Part shown: positions 45,140 through 52,820 of the stretch, piece after piece
Numbering within the stretch: the stretch's first letter is position 1
Layout of the letters: each line of letters opens with the position of its first letter
Source: Dyella psychrodurans
GTDB lineage: Bacteria; Pseudomonadota; Gammaproteobacteria; Xanthomonadales; Rhodanobacteraceae
Direction: 5' to 3'
Length of the DNA stretch: 64,000 bases
Assembly (NCBI RefSeq): GCF_003363265.1
Contig: NZ_QRBF01000002.1
Coordinates: forward strand, 307,741 to 371,740
Notes under the pieces: generated by a model
What the model saw: only the letters and a program-made list of their open reading frames with translations
The model's database searches: none
Told to the model about the DNA's origin: nothing
Translations under genes and position numbers: made by a program

Positions 45140-45967
45140 TCAACTATGACTCAGGCCCGTAACGTGGTGCTCGGTGTCGTATTCCACGCAGGTATCGGCG
45201 AGTACGGGGAGCGTGGCGAGGGCATGTCGGCTAAGCCGCTCGAAATGCGCCAGAAAACGATCCATGGCTTCGGGATTCATGGCCAGCGGGGCGCTGCGCG
45301 CCAGCAGTTCTTTCTCGGTTTCGCTGCGCCACCCGCGTATCACTTCCCAGTTCGGGGCCTGCAGTACGATCAGCGCGTCGAGCTTGCGCCATAGCGGCTG
45401 GTACGCGCGCAGTTGTTTGTTGACCCAGTGGCGCCAGCGCCCGTCCTCGTCTTCGGTGCGTTCAAGTTCATTCACGGGCTGCTCCAGCGCGCTTTCCAAC
45501 TGTGGGCGCAGGCCTAATGCCCAACCTTCCACGATCACCAGACGAGGTGGCCGGGTAACGCGCGGCCACCTCGAGGGTGGCGTGCGCGTGTCGCGTCCTT
45601 TGTCAAAGCGCGGCCATGTGACGGGCAGCTTTTCCGACGCATTCGGAAGCGCGGCGAGTACGGAAAGCAGCAGCTCGATTTCGTGCGTGCCTGGAACACC
45701 GCGCGTTTTGAGCAACGGATGTATCTGATGGGCGAGTGCCTCGCGCTCGCTGCGCGAATAATAAAAATCGTCCAGCGAAAGCACGTCGGTGGGCCAGTCC
45801 CGATGTTCGGCCTGGGTCTTGATCACCCGCGCCAGGGTACTTTTGCCGCTACCTTGCAGACCCGACAGGCCGAGCACGTACGGCCGGTGCGTCCGCGCGA
45901 TGCGGCCGGCGTAATGGTCCAACAGGTGCCCGGCGAGGGCCTGATTTTGCGTGCTAGCATCCTCCAT
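45140..45967 (-). CDS. D-glycerate 3-kinase-like kinase
   Basis: About 275 residues with a P-loop (GLSGLQGSGKSTLAR), LSLDDFYYSRSEREALA and IVEGWALGLRP, the pattern of the glycerate kinase/YggC family of phosphoribulokinase-like P-loop kinases. Plant members phosphorylate D-glycerate to 3-phosphoglycerate; bacterial substrates are less certain. The ATG at 45967 lies 5 bases after GAGG; ATGs at 45970 and 45982 are alternatives. The gene diverges from pdxH. Confidence 0.82.
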   Translation of the reverse strand: MEDASTQNQALAGHLLDHYAGRIARTHRPYVLGLSGLQGSGKSTLARVIKTQAEHRDWPTDVLSLDDFYYSRSEREALAHQIHPLLKTRGVPGTHEIELLLSVLAALPNASEKLPVTWPRFDKGRDTRTPPSRWPRVTRPPRLVIVEGWALGLRPQLESALEQPVNELERTEDEDGRWRHWVNKQLRAYQPLWRKLDALIVLQAPNWEVIRGWRSETEKELLARSAPLAMNPEAMDRFLAHFERLSRHALATLPVLADTCVEYDTEHHVTGLSHS

Positions 45968-46011
45968 CATTGCCTCAATCATGACGTGCGTCCGCCACGA
46001 TTCAAGCCCCT

Positions 46012-46599
46012 ATGCTGAAACCCGAGATTCTTGACACTTTCAATACGTTGCTGGACCAGGCCGTCGCCAGCGGCGATCCGGAGCCGACGGCCATGACCCT
46101 GTCCAGCGTCGATGCCGCCGGGCGCGTCAGTTCGCGCATCGTGCTGCTGAAAGGGGCCGATCAACGCGGATTCCGTTTCTTCACCAATTACCAGAGCGAC
46201 AAGGGCGTGCAGATGGACGCGCACACGCAGGTGGCCCTGTGTTTCCACTGGAAGCGGTTGCGTGAAGGTATCCAGGTACGCGTGGAAGGCCTCGCGCGCA
46301 AGCTGTCGGCGGAAGAGTCGGATGCCTACTTCGCCACCCGGCCGCGTGGAAGTCAGATTGGCGCCTGGGCATCGCTCCAATCGCAAACCTTGCCGCAGCG
46401 CGAAGTCTTCGAGCAGCGCGTCGCTCACTTCGAGGAGCAGTTTGCCGGGCGCGATGTACCGCGCCCGGCAAACTGGGGTGGTTACATGGTGGAGCCGGAC
46501 ATGGTCGAGTTCTGGTACGGCGCCAACTTCCGACTGCACGAACGCGTGCGGTGGGACCGTCACGGCCAGACCTGGACCAGCAGGCTTCTTTACCCCTGA
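46012..46599 (+). CDS. pdxH: pyridoxamine/pyridoxine 5'-phosphate oxidase
   Basis: PdxH makes pyridoxal 5'-phosphate with FMN. The 195-residue sequence has AMTLSSVDAAGRVSSRIVLLKG, FFTNYQSDKGVQ and WKRLREGIQVRVEG for FMN binding, and the C-terminal signature WGGYMVEPDMVEFWYG...RLHERVRWDR. Length and ending (WTSRLLYP) are normal. Followed 10 bp later by yjbQ in the same direction. Confidence 0.96.
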   Translation: MLKPEILDTFNTLLDQAVASGDPEPTAMTLSSVDAAGRVSSRIVLLKGADQRGFRFFTNYQSDKGVQMDAHTQVALCFHWKRLREGIQVRVEGLARKLSAEESDAYFATRPRGSQIGAWASLQSQTLPQREVFEQRVAHFEEQFAGRDVPRPANWGGYMVEPDMVEFWYGANFRLHERVRWDRHGQTWTSRLLYP

Positions 46600-46609
46600 G
46601 GAATCCGCC

Positions 46610-47050
46610 ATGAGCCGAGCCACGACCGCCGAACATGTCGCACAAAATGGCTTCACCGTGCATACGCGCGGACGTGGTTTCAGCGAGATTACAGAGAAAG
46701 TCGCCCAACTGGTGTCCGCAAGCGGCGTGCAGGTCGGGATCGTCCATGTTTTCACCGCGCACACGAGTTGTTCGCTGTTGATCAGCGAAAATGCCGATCC
46801 TGCGGTGCGCACCGACCTTGAACGCTGGTTTGCCCGCGCCGTGCCCGATGGCGATGCCATTTTCCAGCACGATGCCGAAGGTCCCGACGACATGCCCGCC
46901 CACGTGCGCGCGATTCTCACCGGTGTCAGCCTGACCATTCCCGTGCATGGCGGCAAGCCGCAACTGGGTACGTGGCAGGGCATCTATCTATGGGAGCACC
47001 GCATAGATCCCCATCAACGCAAGGTGACCGTCACCGTGCTCGGTCACTGA
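46610..47050 (+). CDS. YjbQ/UPF0047 family protein
   Basis: The 146-residue protein matches the YjbQ family: GIVHVFTAHTSCSLLISENADP, a conserved histidine segment VHGGKPQLGTWQGIYLWEHR near the end, and GPDDMPAHVRAILTG. A thiamine-phosphate synthase activity has been reported for E. coli YjbQ in suppressor studies, but the physiological role is unclear. The ATG at 46610 is preceded by GAGGAATCC. A longer frame beginning inside pdxH is rejected. Confidence 0.88.
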   Translation: MSRATTAEHVAQNGFTVHTRGRGFSEITEKVAQLVSASGVQVGIVHVFTAHTSCSLLISENADPAVRTDLERWFARAVPDGDAIFQHDAEGPDDMPAHVRAILTGVSLTIPVHGGKPQLGTWQGIYLWEHRIDPHQRKVTVTVLGH

Positions 47051-47070
47051 TTTCCTGGTTTCAGCCTTAC

Positions 47071-47889
47071 ATGACAAGCTCTACATCACGCGATTCGTTT
47101 CCCCAGCGCATTGTTTGCCTCACCGAAGAACCCACCGAAGTTCTCTACGCCCTGGGCGAAGAGCACCGCATCGTTGGCATTTCCGGTTTCACCGTGCGCC
47201 CGCCGCGTGCGCGCAAGGAAAAGCCGAAAGTGTCTGCGTTTACCAGCGCCAAGGTCGGAGAAATTCTGGCCCTGCAGCCGGATCTGGTGATCGGCTTTTC
47301 CGATATCCAGGCCGATATCGCGCGTGAATTGATTCATGCGGGCATCGAGGTCTGGATCAGCAATCACCGAAGTGTCGAGGGCATCCTCGCTTACATTCGC
47401 CGGTTGGGTGCGATGGTGGGTGCGTACGAAAAAGCGGAGTCGTATGCGCAGCGCGCCGAGACGCATCTCGCCGCCGTGCGCGCCGCCGCGGCCAGATTGC
47501 CCCGGCGGCCGAAGGTTTACTTCGAAGAATGGGATGAGCCCATCATCACCGGGATTCGTTGGGTCGCTGAGTTGATCGGCATCGCTGGTGGCGACGACGC
47601 GTTTCCCGAACTTGCGCGCGAATCGCTGGCCAAGCATCGCATCCTGGCCAACGGCGATGAAGTAGTGCAGCGCGCACCCGACATCATTCTCGGTTCGTGG
47701 TGCGGCAAGCGCTTTCGCTCCGAGCGTGTCGCGGCGCGGCCGGGTTGGGATGCGATTCCGGCAGTGCGCACAGGCGACATGCACGAAATCAAGTCGCCGA
47801 TCATTCTGCAGCCGGGGCCTGCGGCCTTGTTCGACGGGCTCGATGCCATCCACGCGCGGATTGTCGAGTGGGCGCAGCGCCAGCGCTGA
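47071..47889 (+). CDS. BtuF-like substrate-binding-fold protein without signal peptide
   Basis: The 272-residue protein has the two-lobed periplasmic binding fold of cobalamin/iron-siderophore binding proteins: PQRIVCLTEEPTEVLYALG at the start, LQPDLVIGFSDIQADIARELIHAGIEVWI, and the long helix LRRLGAMVG...AESYAQRAETHL between lobes. There is no export signal: the sequence begins MTSSTSRDSFPQRIVCL. No permease or ATPase gene is adjacent. It may act as a cytoplasmic ligand binder or enzyme; ligand unknown. Confidence 0.8.
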   Translation: MTSSTSRDSFPQRIVCLTEEPTEVLYALGEEHRIVGISGFTVRPPRARKEKPKVSAFTSAKVGEILALQPDLVIGFSDIQADIARELIHAGIEVWISNHRSVEGILAYIRRLGAMVGAYEKAESYAQRAETHLAAVRAAAARLPRRPKVYFEEWDEPIITGIRWVAELIGIAGGDDAFPELARESLAKHRILANGDEVVQRAPDIILGSWCGKRFRSERVAARPGWDAIPAVRTGDMHEIKSPIILQPGPAALFDGLDAIHARIVEWAQRQR

Positions 47890-47890
47890 T

Positions 47891-48445
47891 TCAGCGGCCC
47901 GGGTGACTGGAAAGGCAGGGCGCCGCAATCTGCTTGAGCGCCTTGCTCTGTGCATCATCCGGCGCGAACGTCGCGGAGAGCGGTGGCGTTTGTATGTTGT
48001 CGCTCAGTTGTATCCACGTGAGCTTGACGCCTGGCTTGCCGAGTGCGGCTGCCACCTGCGTCGCCGTTGTGGCGTTTCCGGGTGCCGACGTGATACCGAA
48101 CACAAACGCACCGTCTACATCACCGCTTCGCCACCCAGCGACGGCGGCTGGCGCGAATCGCCGATCCCCGGCTTGTAGTTGCGCGCTGGGTTGATACGAC
48201 GCTGGAGCACGCGGCCCCTCGAATGCATCGAATGGAAAGTCAGGTGCGCTATCGACGCTCAACATCAGCTGCAGGGAGAGTGCGGCACCATTACCTTGCG
48301 TGCAGATCAAGGTGAACCATGCCGGATGCTCGCCGGTGCTGGTCGTCACCGTACCGTGCACGGTGACCTGTGGCGGTCCGGAGGGTAGCGCCATCGCCAT
48401 CGCGGGTAGCAGCAACAAAACCAGCAGAAGCGAGTGTTGTTTCAT
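47891..48445 (-). CDS. secreted hypothetical protein
   Basis: The 184-residue product starts with a clear signal peptide (MKQHSLLLVLLLLPAMAMA). The mature part is Ala/Pro-rich, with two cysteines (LICTQGNG and APCLSSHP) that could pair. I recognise no family. It is 8 bp after yggT and probably belongs to the proC-yggT operon. A much longer frame upstream runs antiparallel over yggT and is not real. Confidence 0.7.
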   Translation of the reverse strand: MKQHSLLLVLLLLPAMAMALPSGPPQVTVHGTVTTSTGEHPAWFTLICTQGNGAALSLQLMLSVDSAPDFPFDAFEGPRAPASYQPSAQLQAGDRRFAPAAVAGWRSGDVDGAFVFGITSAPGNATTATQVAAALGKPGVKLTWIQLSDNIQTPPLSATFAPDDAQSKALKQIAAPCLSSHPGR

Positions 48446-48453
48446 GGGAACGG

Positions 48454-49029
48454 TCAGCCCACCTGTGCAAGGCGCGCTCCCAGATCGAACAGCGGGGCGA
48501 CAAGCAGCATGCGAGCCAGCAGCAGAATGATCACCACAACCGTCGGCGAAAAATCGATGTTGCCGACCACGAGCTTTCCGCGCAGCGGGCGCAGCAGGGG
48601 CTGGACGATGGTGCCGGCAAGTCGGACGACAGGTTGATGCGGATCGGCAGACAGCATGGTGAGCAGCGACCAGCCGAAGATCACGATGATGTAGAACAAC
48701 AGCACGAAGTCGAGCAGATCGGCCAACGACGCCACCAGCAGCCCCGGCAACGCCGGCATGTAACCGGCCAATCCATAGATCACCACGCGTTCGAGCAGCA
48801 TGGTCAGCCAGACGATCAACAACGCGGCGAGGTTGATGCGTCGCCAATTGGGCAGCACGCGCCGGATTGGCGCCAGCACCGGATTGGTATAGCGATAGAT
48901 GAACTGGCTGAGCGGATTGTGGAAATCGACGCGAGTCGCTTCGGCGAGCAGCCGCACCAGGAACAGCGTGGCAATAGCTCCAAAGGCGACCTGGATCAGC
49001 ATCGATAACGCATTGAGCAAGTACGGCAT
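48454..49029 (-). CDS. yggT: YggT family membrane protein
   Basis: The 191-residue protein has two copies of the YggT domain, each with two hydrophobic helices; the signature LLRLLAEATRVDFHNPLSQFIYRYTNPVLAPIRRVLP appears in the first half and a similar PHQPVVRLAGTIVQPLLRPLRG in the second. YggT proteins are linked to osmotic stress and membrane protein integration but are poorly understood. It follows proC by 3 bp. Confidence 0.92.
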   Translation of the reverse strand: MPYLLNALSMLIQVAFGAIATLFLVRLLAEATRVDFHNPLSQFIYRYTNPVLAPIRRVLPNWRRINLAALLIVWLTMLLERVVIYGLAGYMPALPGLLVASLADLLDFVLLFYIIVIFGWSLLTMLSADPHQPVVRLAGTIVQPLLRPLRGKLVVGNIDFSPTVVVIILLLARMLLVAPLFDLGARLAQVG

Positions 49030-49032
49030 GGG

Positions 49033-49854
49033 TCAGTCCTTGTCCAACGAGGCAGCCATTTCCGCGCCGCGACGCGTTGCGGCAGCTACGGCACGAGCAA
49101 CGACGCGCGGCAGCTGATCGGCGGCGAAGCTTTCCAGCGCAGCCTGCGTGGTTCCGTTGGGCGACGTGACACGCTGCCGCAACACGGACGGCGCCTCGTT
49201 GCTTTCCACCAGCATGCGTCCCGCGCCAAGGCAGGTCTGGGTGGCAAGGATCCGCGCGGTGTCGCGCGGCATGCCTTGCGCCACAGCGGCGTCCTCAAGC
49301 GCTTCGACGATGGCAAAGAAATAGGCAGGGCCTGAGCCGGAGAGGGCAGTGACCGTGTCCATCTGCGATTCGTCGTGGATCCAGCGGGTGACGCCCACTG
49401 CATCGAGGATGTGCTGCGCCTGTTCGCGTTGCTGCGGCGTGACGCGCAGGTTGGCGCACAGACCCGTGGCGCCCGCGCCGATCAGCGCCGGCGTGTTGGG
49501 CATGCAGCGCACGATAGGGAGCAGGTTGCCGAACCACCGTTCAAGCTGATCGATGCGCACCCCCGCCGCGATCGAGATCAGCAGTGGACGATTGCGTTGC
49601 AGGGTATCGCGCAATTCGGCATGCATGGCCGGCATGACCTGCGGCTTGACCGCGAGGACCAGCACGTCGGTATCCGCCGCGGCCTGCCGGTTGTCGGCGT
49701 AAGTGCTGATGCCGAACTCACGCCCCAGGGCCTCGCGCGCCTGCGCGAGGGGTTCGGCGACGCGGAGATTGGCGGCGGCCACGCCTGTCTTGATCAGGCC
49801 TCCGATCAGGCTGCGCGCCATGTTGCCGCCGCCGATGAATGCAATACGTGTCAT
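49033..49854 (-). CDS. proC: pyrroline-5-carboxylate reductase
   Basis: ProC makes proline from pyrroline-5-carboxylate with NAD(P)H. The 273-residue sequence has RIAFIGGGNMARSLIGG (Rossmann), LAVKPQVMPAM, SIAAGVRIDQLERWF, VRCMPNTPALIGAGATG and the C-terminal signature VTALSGSGPAYFF...TCLGAGRML. In many relatives the gene yggS lies between proC and pilT; it is absent here. Confidence 0.96.
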   Translation of the reverse strand: MTRIAFIGGGNMARSLIGGLIKTGVAAANLRVAEPLAQAREALGREFGISTYADNRQAAADTDVLVLAVKPQVMPAMHAELRDTLQRNRPLLISIAAGVRIDQLERWFGNLLPIVRCMPNTPALIGAGATGLCANLRVTPQQREQAQHILDAVGVTRWIHDESQMDTVTALSGSGPAYFFAIVEALEDAAVAQGMPRDTARILATQTCLGAGRMLVESNEAPSVLRQRVTSPNGTTQAALESFAADQLPRVVARAVAAATRRGAEMAASLDKD

Positions 49855-50139
49855 GTTGCCTTGGTCCGACTGGTTCCAGGTGGCATACCTTACCGGAGCC
49901 GACGTCGGCTTGGGTTGGTGATGGGGTCGTCAAACTGCGCCTTCGCGGTGCAAGGGTGTTAACGAAAGACTGGCCGCCCGGCCATTGCCGCGAGTAGTAT
50001 CAGGTCGGCTGCAAGGGAGAGGGGGAGCGGCAGGGCAGTCATGCCCATGGCCGGCACGTCCATCCGCGGTAAACCACCGTCTTCCCGATTTGCGGCACGC
50101 ATTTTTTCAAACCGACGATCGGTTGAGGGGATACATCCG

Positions 50140-51177
50140 ATGGACATCGCCGAACTGCTTGCCTTCTCGGTGAAGAACAAGGCTTCCGACTTGCACCTGT
50201 CGGCGGGCCTGCCGCCGATGATCCGCGTGGATGGCGACGTCCGCCGCATCAACATCCCGGCGCTGGACCATAAGCAGGTGCACTCGCTGATCTACGACAT
50301 CATGTCGGACAAGCAGCGCCGCGACTACGAAGAATTCTACGAAGTCGATTTCTCGTTCGAGATTCCAGGCCTCGCGCGCTTCCGCGTCAACGCGTTCAAC
50401 CAGAACCGCGGTGCGGGCGCGGTGTTCCGTACCATTCCTTCCGAAGTGCTCACGCTGGACGATCTGGGTTGCCCCAAGATCTTCCGCGAGCTGATCGAGC
50501 AGCCGCAGGGCTTGATCCTGGTGACGGGACCGACCGGTTCGGGCAAATCGACCACGCTGGCGGCGATGGTCGACCACATCAACAAGAACGAATACGGTCA
50601 CATCCTCACCATCGAGGATCCCATCGAATTCGTGCACACCTCGCAGAAGTGCCTGGTGAACCAGCGCGAAGTGCATCGCGATACGCACGGCTTCAACGAG
50701 GCACTGCGCTCGGCACTTCGCGAAGACCCCGACTTCATTCTCGTCGGCGAGTTGCGCGACCTGGAAACCATCCGCCTGGCGCTCACCGCCGCGGAAACCG
50801 GCCACTTGGTGTTCGGCACGCTGCACACCAGCTCGGCGGCCAAGACCATCGACCGCATCATCGACGTGTTCCCCGCGGGCGAAAAGCCGATGGTGCGCTC
50901 GATGCTGTCCGAGTCGTTGCGCGCGGTGATTTCGCAGACGCTGCTCAAGAAAGTCGGCGGTGGCCGTATGGCGGCGCACGAGATCATGGTGGGCATTCCC
51001 GCCATCCGCAACCTGATCCGCGAGGACAAGGTGGCGCAGATGTATTCGTCGATCCAGACCGGCCAGCAGTACGGCATGCAGACGCTGGACCAGAACCTGC
51101 TCGATCTGGTGAAGCGCGGACTGATCGCGCGTCAGCAGGCCGTTGGCTACGCCAAGAACAAGGAAGTGTTCAAGTAA
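50140..51177 (+). CDS. pilT: type IV pilus retraction ATPase PilT
   Basis: PilT is the hexameric motor that depolymerises type IV pili for twitching motility. The 345-residue protein has the N-terminal KASDLHLSAGLPPMIRVDGD, Walker A GPTGSGKSTT (130-139), Asp box TIEDPIEFVH, Walker B LVGELRDLETIRLALTAAETGHLVFGTLHT with the His box, and AIRNLIREDK near the C-terminus. The start at 50140 fits the family; a longer frame from 50041 is not needed. It is followed by the palindromic element and pilU. Confidence 0.97.
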   Translation: MDIAELLAFSVKNKASDLHLSAGLPPMIRVDGDVRRINIPALDHKQVHSLIYDIMSDKQRRDYEEFYEVDFSFEIPGLARFRVNAFNQNRGAGAVFRTIPSEVLTLDDLGCPKIFRELIEQPQGLILVTGPTGSGKSTTLAAMVDHINKNEYGHILTIEDPIEFVHTSQKCLVNQREVHRDTHGFNEALRSALREDPDFILVGELRDLETIRLALTAAETGHLVFGTLHTSSAAKTIDRIIDVFPAGEKPMVRSMLSESLRAVISQTLLKKVGGGRMAAHEIMVGIPAIRNLIREDKVAQMYSSIQTGQQYGMQTLDQNLLDLVKRGLIARQQAVGYAKNKEVFK

Positions 51178-51183
51178 GACGGG

Positions 51184-51200
51184 CCGGGGGTGATCCCCGG
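51184..51200 (+). terminator. GC hairpin after pilT
   Basis: CCGGGG and CCCCGG form a 6-bp stem with a 5-base loop starting 7 bases after the pilT stop. There is no U-tract. It may stabilise the mRNA end or reduce read-through into pilU. Confidence 0.4.
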
Positions 51201-51212
51201 TTCCGATGTTGT

Positions 51213-51503
51213 AGGGATGCTCTGATCAATTTTCCGTAGGTGGCATGATGTCCAGAAGGCTCTCAGGGTGTGTCGTGCGGCGCAGGGAAGACTGGCCGTC
51301 TTCCCAAGCCGTGCGGCACAGGCTGAGAGCCTTCTGGACATCACCCCATCATTTAAGTCCAAGACGTCGGGGCCGGCCCTGTCTGTCCGCATGCCTTCGG
51401 TCCATCGTCTTGACAGACGGCCAGTCTGCCTGCGCCGATGGCCCTGTGGCCTGCGAACAGACAGGGCCGGTGACACCTACGGAAAATTGATCAGAGCATC
51501 CCT
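51213..51503. repeat. 291-bp palindromic element between pilT and pilU
   Basis: The ends are a perfect 30-bp inverted repeat (51213-51242 and 51474-51503, starting AGGGATGCTCTGATCAATTT). Inside are two long imperfect hairpins: arms of about 48 bp at 51246-51293 and 51296-51342, and arms of 23 bp (two mismatches) near 51370-51393 and 51448-51471 with a further nested stem between. Folded, the sequence would make a three-way junction. It has no credible coding frame. It could be a MITE-like element or a regulatory RNA structure. It ends one base ahead of the pilU ribosome site CGGGGAG. Confidence 0.85.
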
Positions 51504-51516
51504 CGGGGAGATCGCC

Positions 51517-52686
51517 ATGAGCGAATTCGACTTCACCTCATTCCTGAAACTGATGGTCCACAAGAAAGCGTCGGACCTGTTCATCACGGCCGGCGTGCCG
51601 CCCTCGATGAAGGTGCAGGGACGCATCGTGCCGATCACGCAGAGCCCGCTGTCGGCGCAGCAGTCGCGCGACATGGTGATCAACGTGATGACGCCCGCGC
51701 AGCGCGAGGAGTTTGAAAAAACCCACGAGTGCCAGTTCGCGATTTCCGCGCAGGGCGTGGGCCGTTTCCGTGTGTCGTGCTTCTACCAGCGCAACTGCGT
51801 GGGCATGGTGCTGCGCCGTATCGAGGCGAAAATCCCGACCATCGAGGAGCTGAACCTTCCGCCGGTGATCAAGCAGCTTGCGATGACCAAGCGCGGCATC
51901 ATCATCTTCGTGGGCGCGACCGGTACCGGTAAATCGACCTCGCTGGCCTCGATGGTGGGCTATCGCAACCAGAATTCGACCGGTCACATCATCACCATCG
52001 AGGACCCGATCGAATACGTGCACAAGCACGAAGGCTGCATCATCACGCAACGCGAGCTGGGCATCGATACCGATACCTGGGAAAACGCGCTGAAGAACAC
52101 GCTGCGCCAGGCGCCCGACGTGATCCTGATCGGCGAAGTGCGTACGCGCGAAACCATGGAGTACGCGATCAACTTCGCCGAAACCGGTCACCTGTGCCTG
52201 TGCACGCTGCACGCCAACAACGCCAACCAGGCGATCGACCGCATCCTGCACTTCTTCCCGGAAGATCGCCGCCAGCAGTTGTTCATGGATCTGTCGCTGA
52301 ACCTCAAGGGCATCGTGGCGCAGCAGTTGATTCCCACGCCAGACGGCAAGGCGCGTCGCGTGGCGATTGAAGTGATGCTGGGCACGCCGCTGGTGCAGGA
52401 CTACATCCGCCAGGGCGAGATCCACAAGCTCAAGGAAGTGATGAAGGAATCCACCAACCTCGGGATGATGACCTTCGACCAAAGCCTGGTGACGCTCTAC
52501 CAGGCCGGCGAGATCAGCTACGAGGACGCACTGCGCCACGCCGACAGCTCCAACGAAGTACGCCTGCGCATCAAGCTGTCGCAGGGTGGCGACGCGCATA
52601 CCTTGTCGCAGGGCCTGGAGGGCGTGGAGCTGGAAGAGGATCGCGCAAACCAGAATGGACTCGGCGGCGGGTTCCTTCACCGCTGA
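51517..52686 (+). CDS. pilU: type IV pilus retraction ATPase paralog PilU
   Basis: The 389-residue PilT paralog supports PilT-driven pilus retraction. It has KASDLFITAGVPPSMKVQGR, Walker A GATGTGKSTS (about 134), TIEDPIEYVH, and the Walker B/His-box segment LIGEVRTRETMEYAINFAETGHLCLCTLHA. The C-terminal extension (about 40 residues, acidic) is typical of PilU. The start at 51517 has GGGGAG 6 bases upstream, just outside the palindromic element; a longer frame from 51268 runs through the element and is rejected. Confidence 0.96.
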   Translation: MSEFDFTSFLKLMVHKKASDLFITAGVPPSMKVQGRIVPITQSPLSAQQSRDMVINVMTPAQREEFEKTHECQFAISAQGVGRFRVSCFYQRNCVGMVLRRIEAKIPTIEELNLPPVIKQLAMTKRGIIIFVGATGTGKSTSLASMVGYRNQNSTGHIITIEDPIEYVHKHEGCIITQRELGIDTDTWENALKNTLRQAPDVILIGEVRTRETMEYAINFAETGHLCLCTLHANNANQAIDRILHFFPEDRRQQLFMDLSLNLKGIVAQQLIPTPDGKARRVAIEVMLGTPLVQDYIRQGEIHKLKEVMKESTNLGMMTFDQSLVTLYQAGEISYEDALRHADSSNEVRLRIKLSQGGDAHTLSQGLEGVELEEDRANQNGLGGGFLHR

Positions 52687-52715
52687 TCTTTCGCGATGTT
52701 TCGTCAAAGAAAAAA

Positions 52716-52737
52716 GGAGCCGTTTGGCTCCTTTTTT
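52716..52737. terminator. bidirectional intrinsic terminator after pilU
   Basis: GGAGCC-GTTT-GGCTCC followed by six T, and preceded by a run of A. This is a canonical intrinsic terminator for pilU, and because both strands have a T-run it can also serve the convergent lipoprotein gene. Confidence 0.92.
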
Positions 52738-52772
52738 GTGAACGTTTCTTGAGAGAGTGCGAATTTCCTCAA

Positions 52773-52803
52773 CGTCGTTGACCCGCGAAGCGGGCCAACG
52801 ACG
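52773..52803. terminator. long GC hairpin downstream of the lipoprotein gene
   Basis: CGTCGTTG-A-CCCGC and GCGGG-C-CAACGACG pair over 14 positions with a single mismatch and a 3-base loop (GAA). It is within 50 bases of the stop of the convergent minus-strand gene; there is no U-tract of its own. Confidence 0.55.
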
Positions 52804-52820
52804 GGCGCTAGGTCAACGTC

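Noticed and set aside
44919-45149. 76-codon plus-strand frame between the RcsB-like and glycerate kinase genes
   Set aside because: No family features and it overlaps the end of the glycerate kinase gene; noncoding sequence is more likely.
51268-51516. Upstream extension of PilU
   Set aside because: The extension is translated palindromic-element sequence; the ATG at 51517 has a correct ribosome site and matches PilU N-termini.
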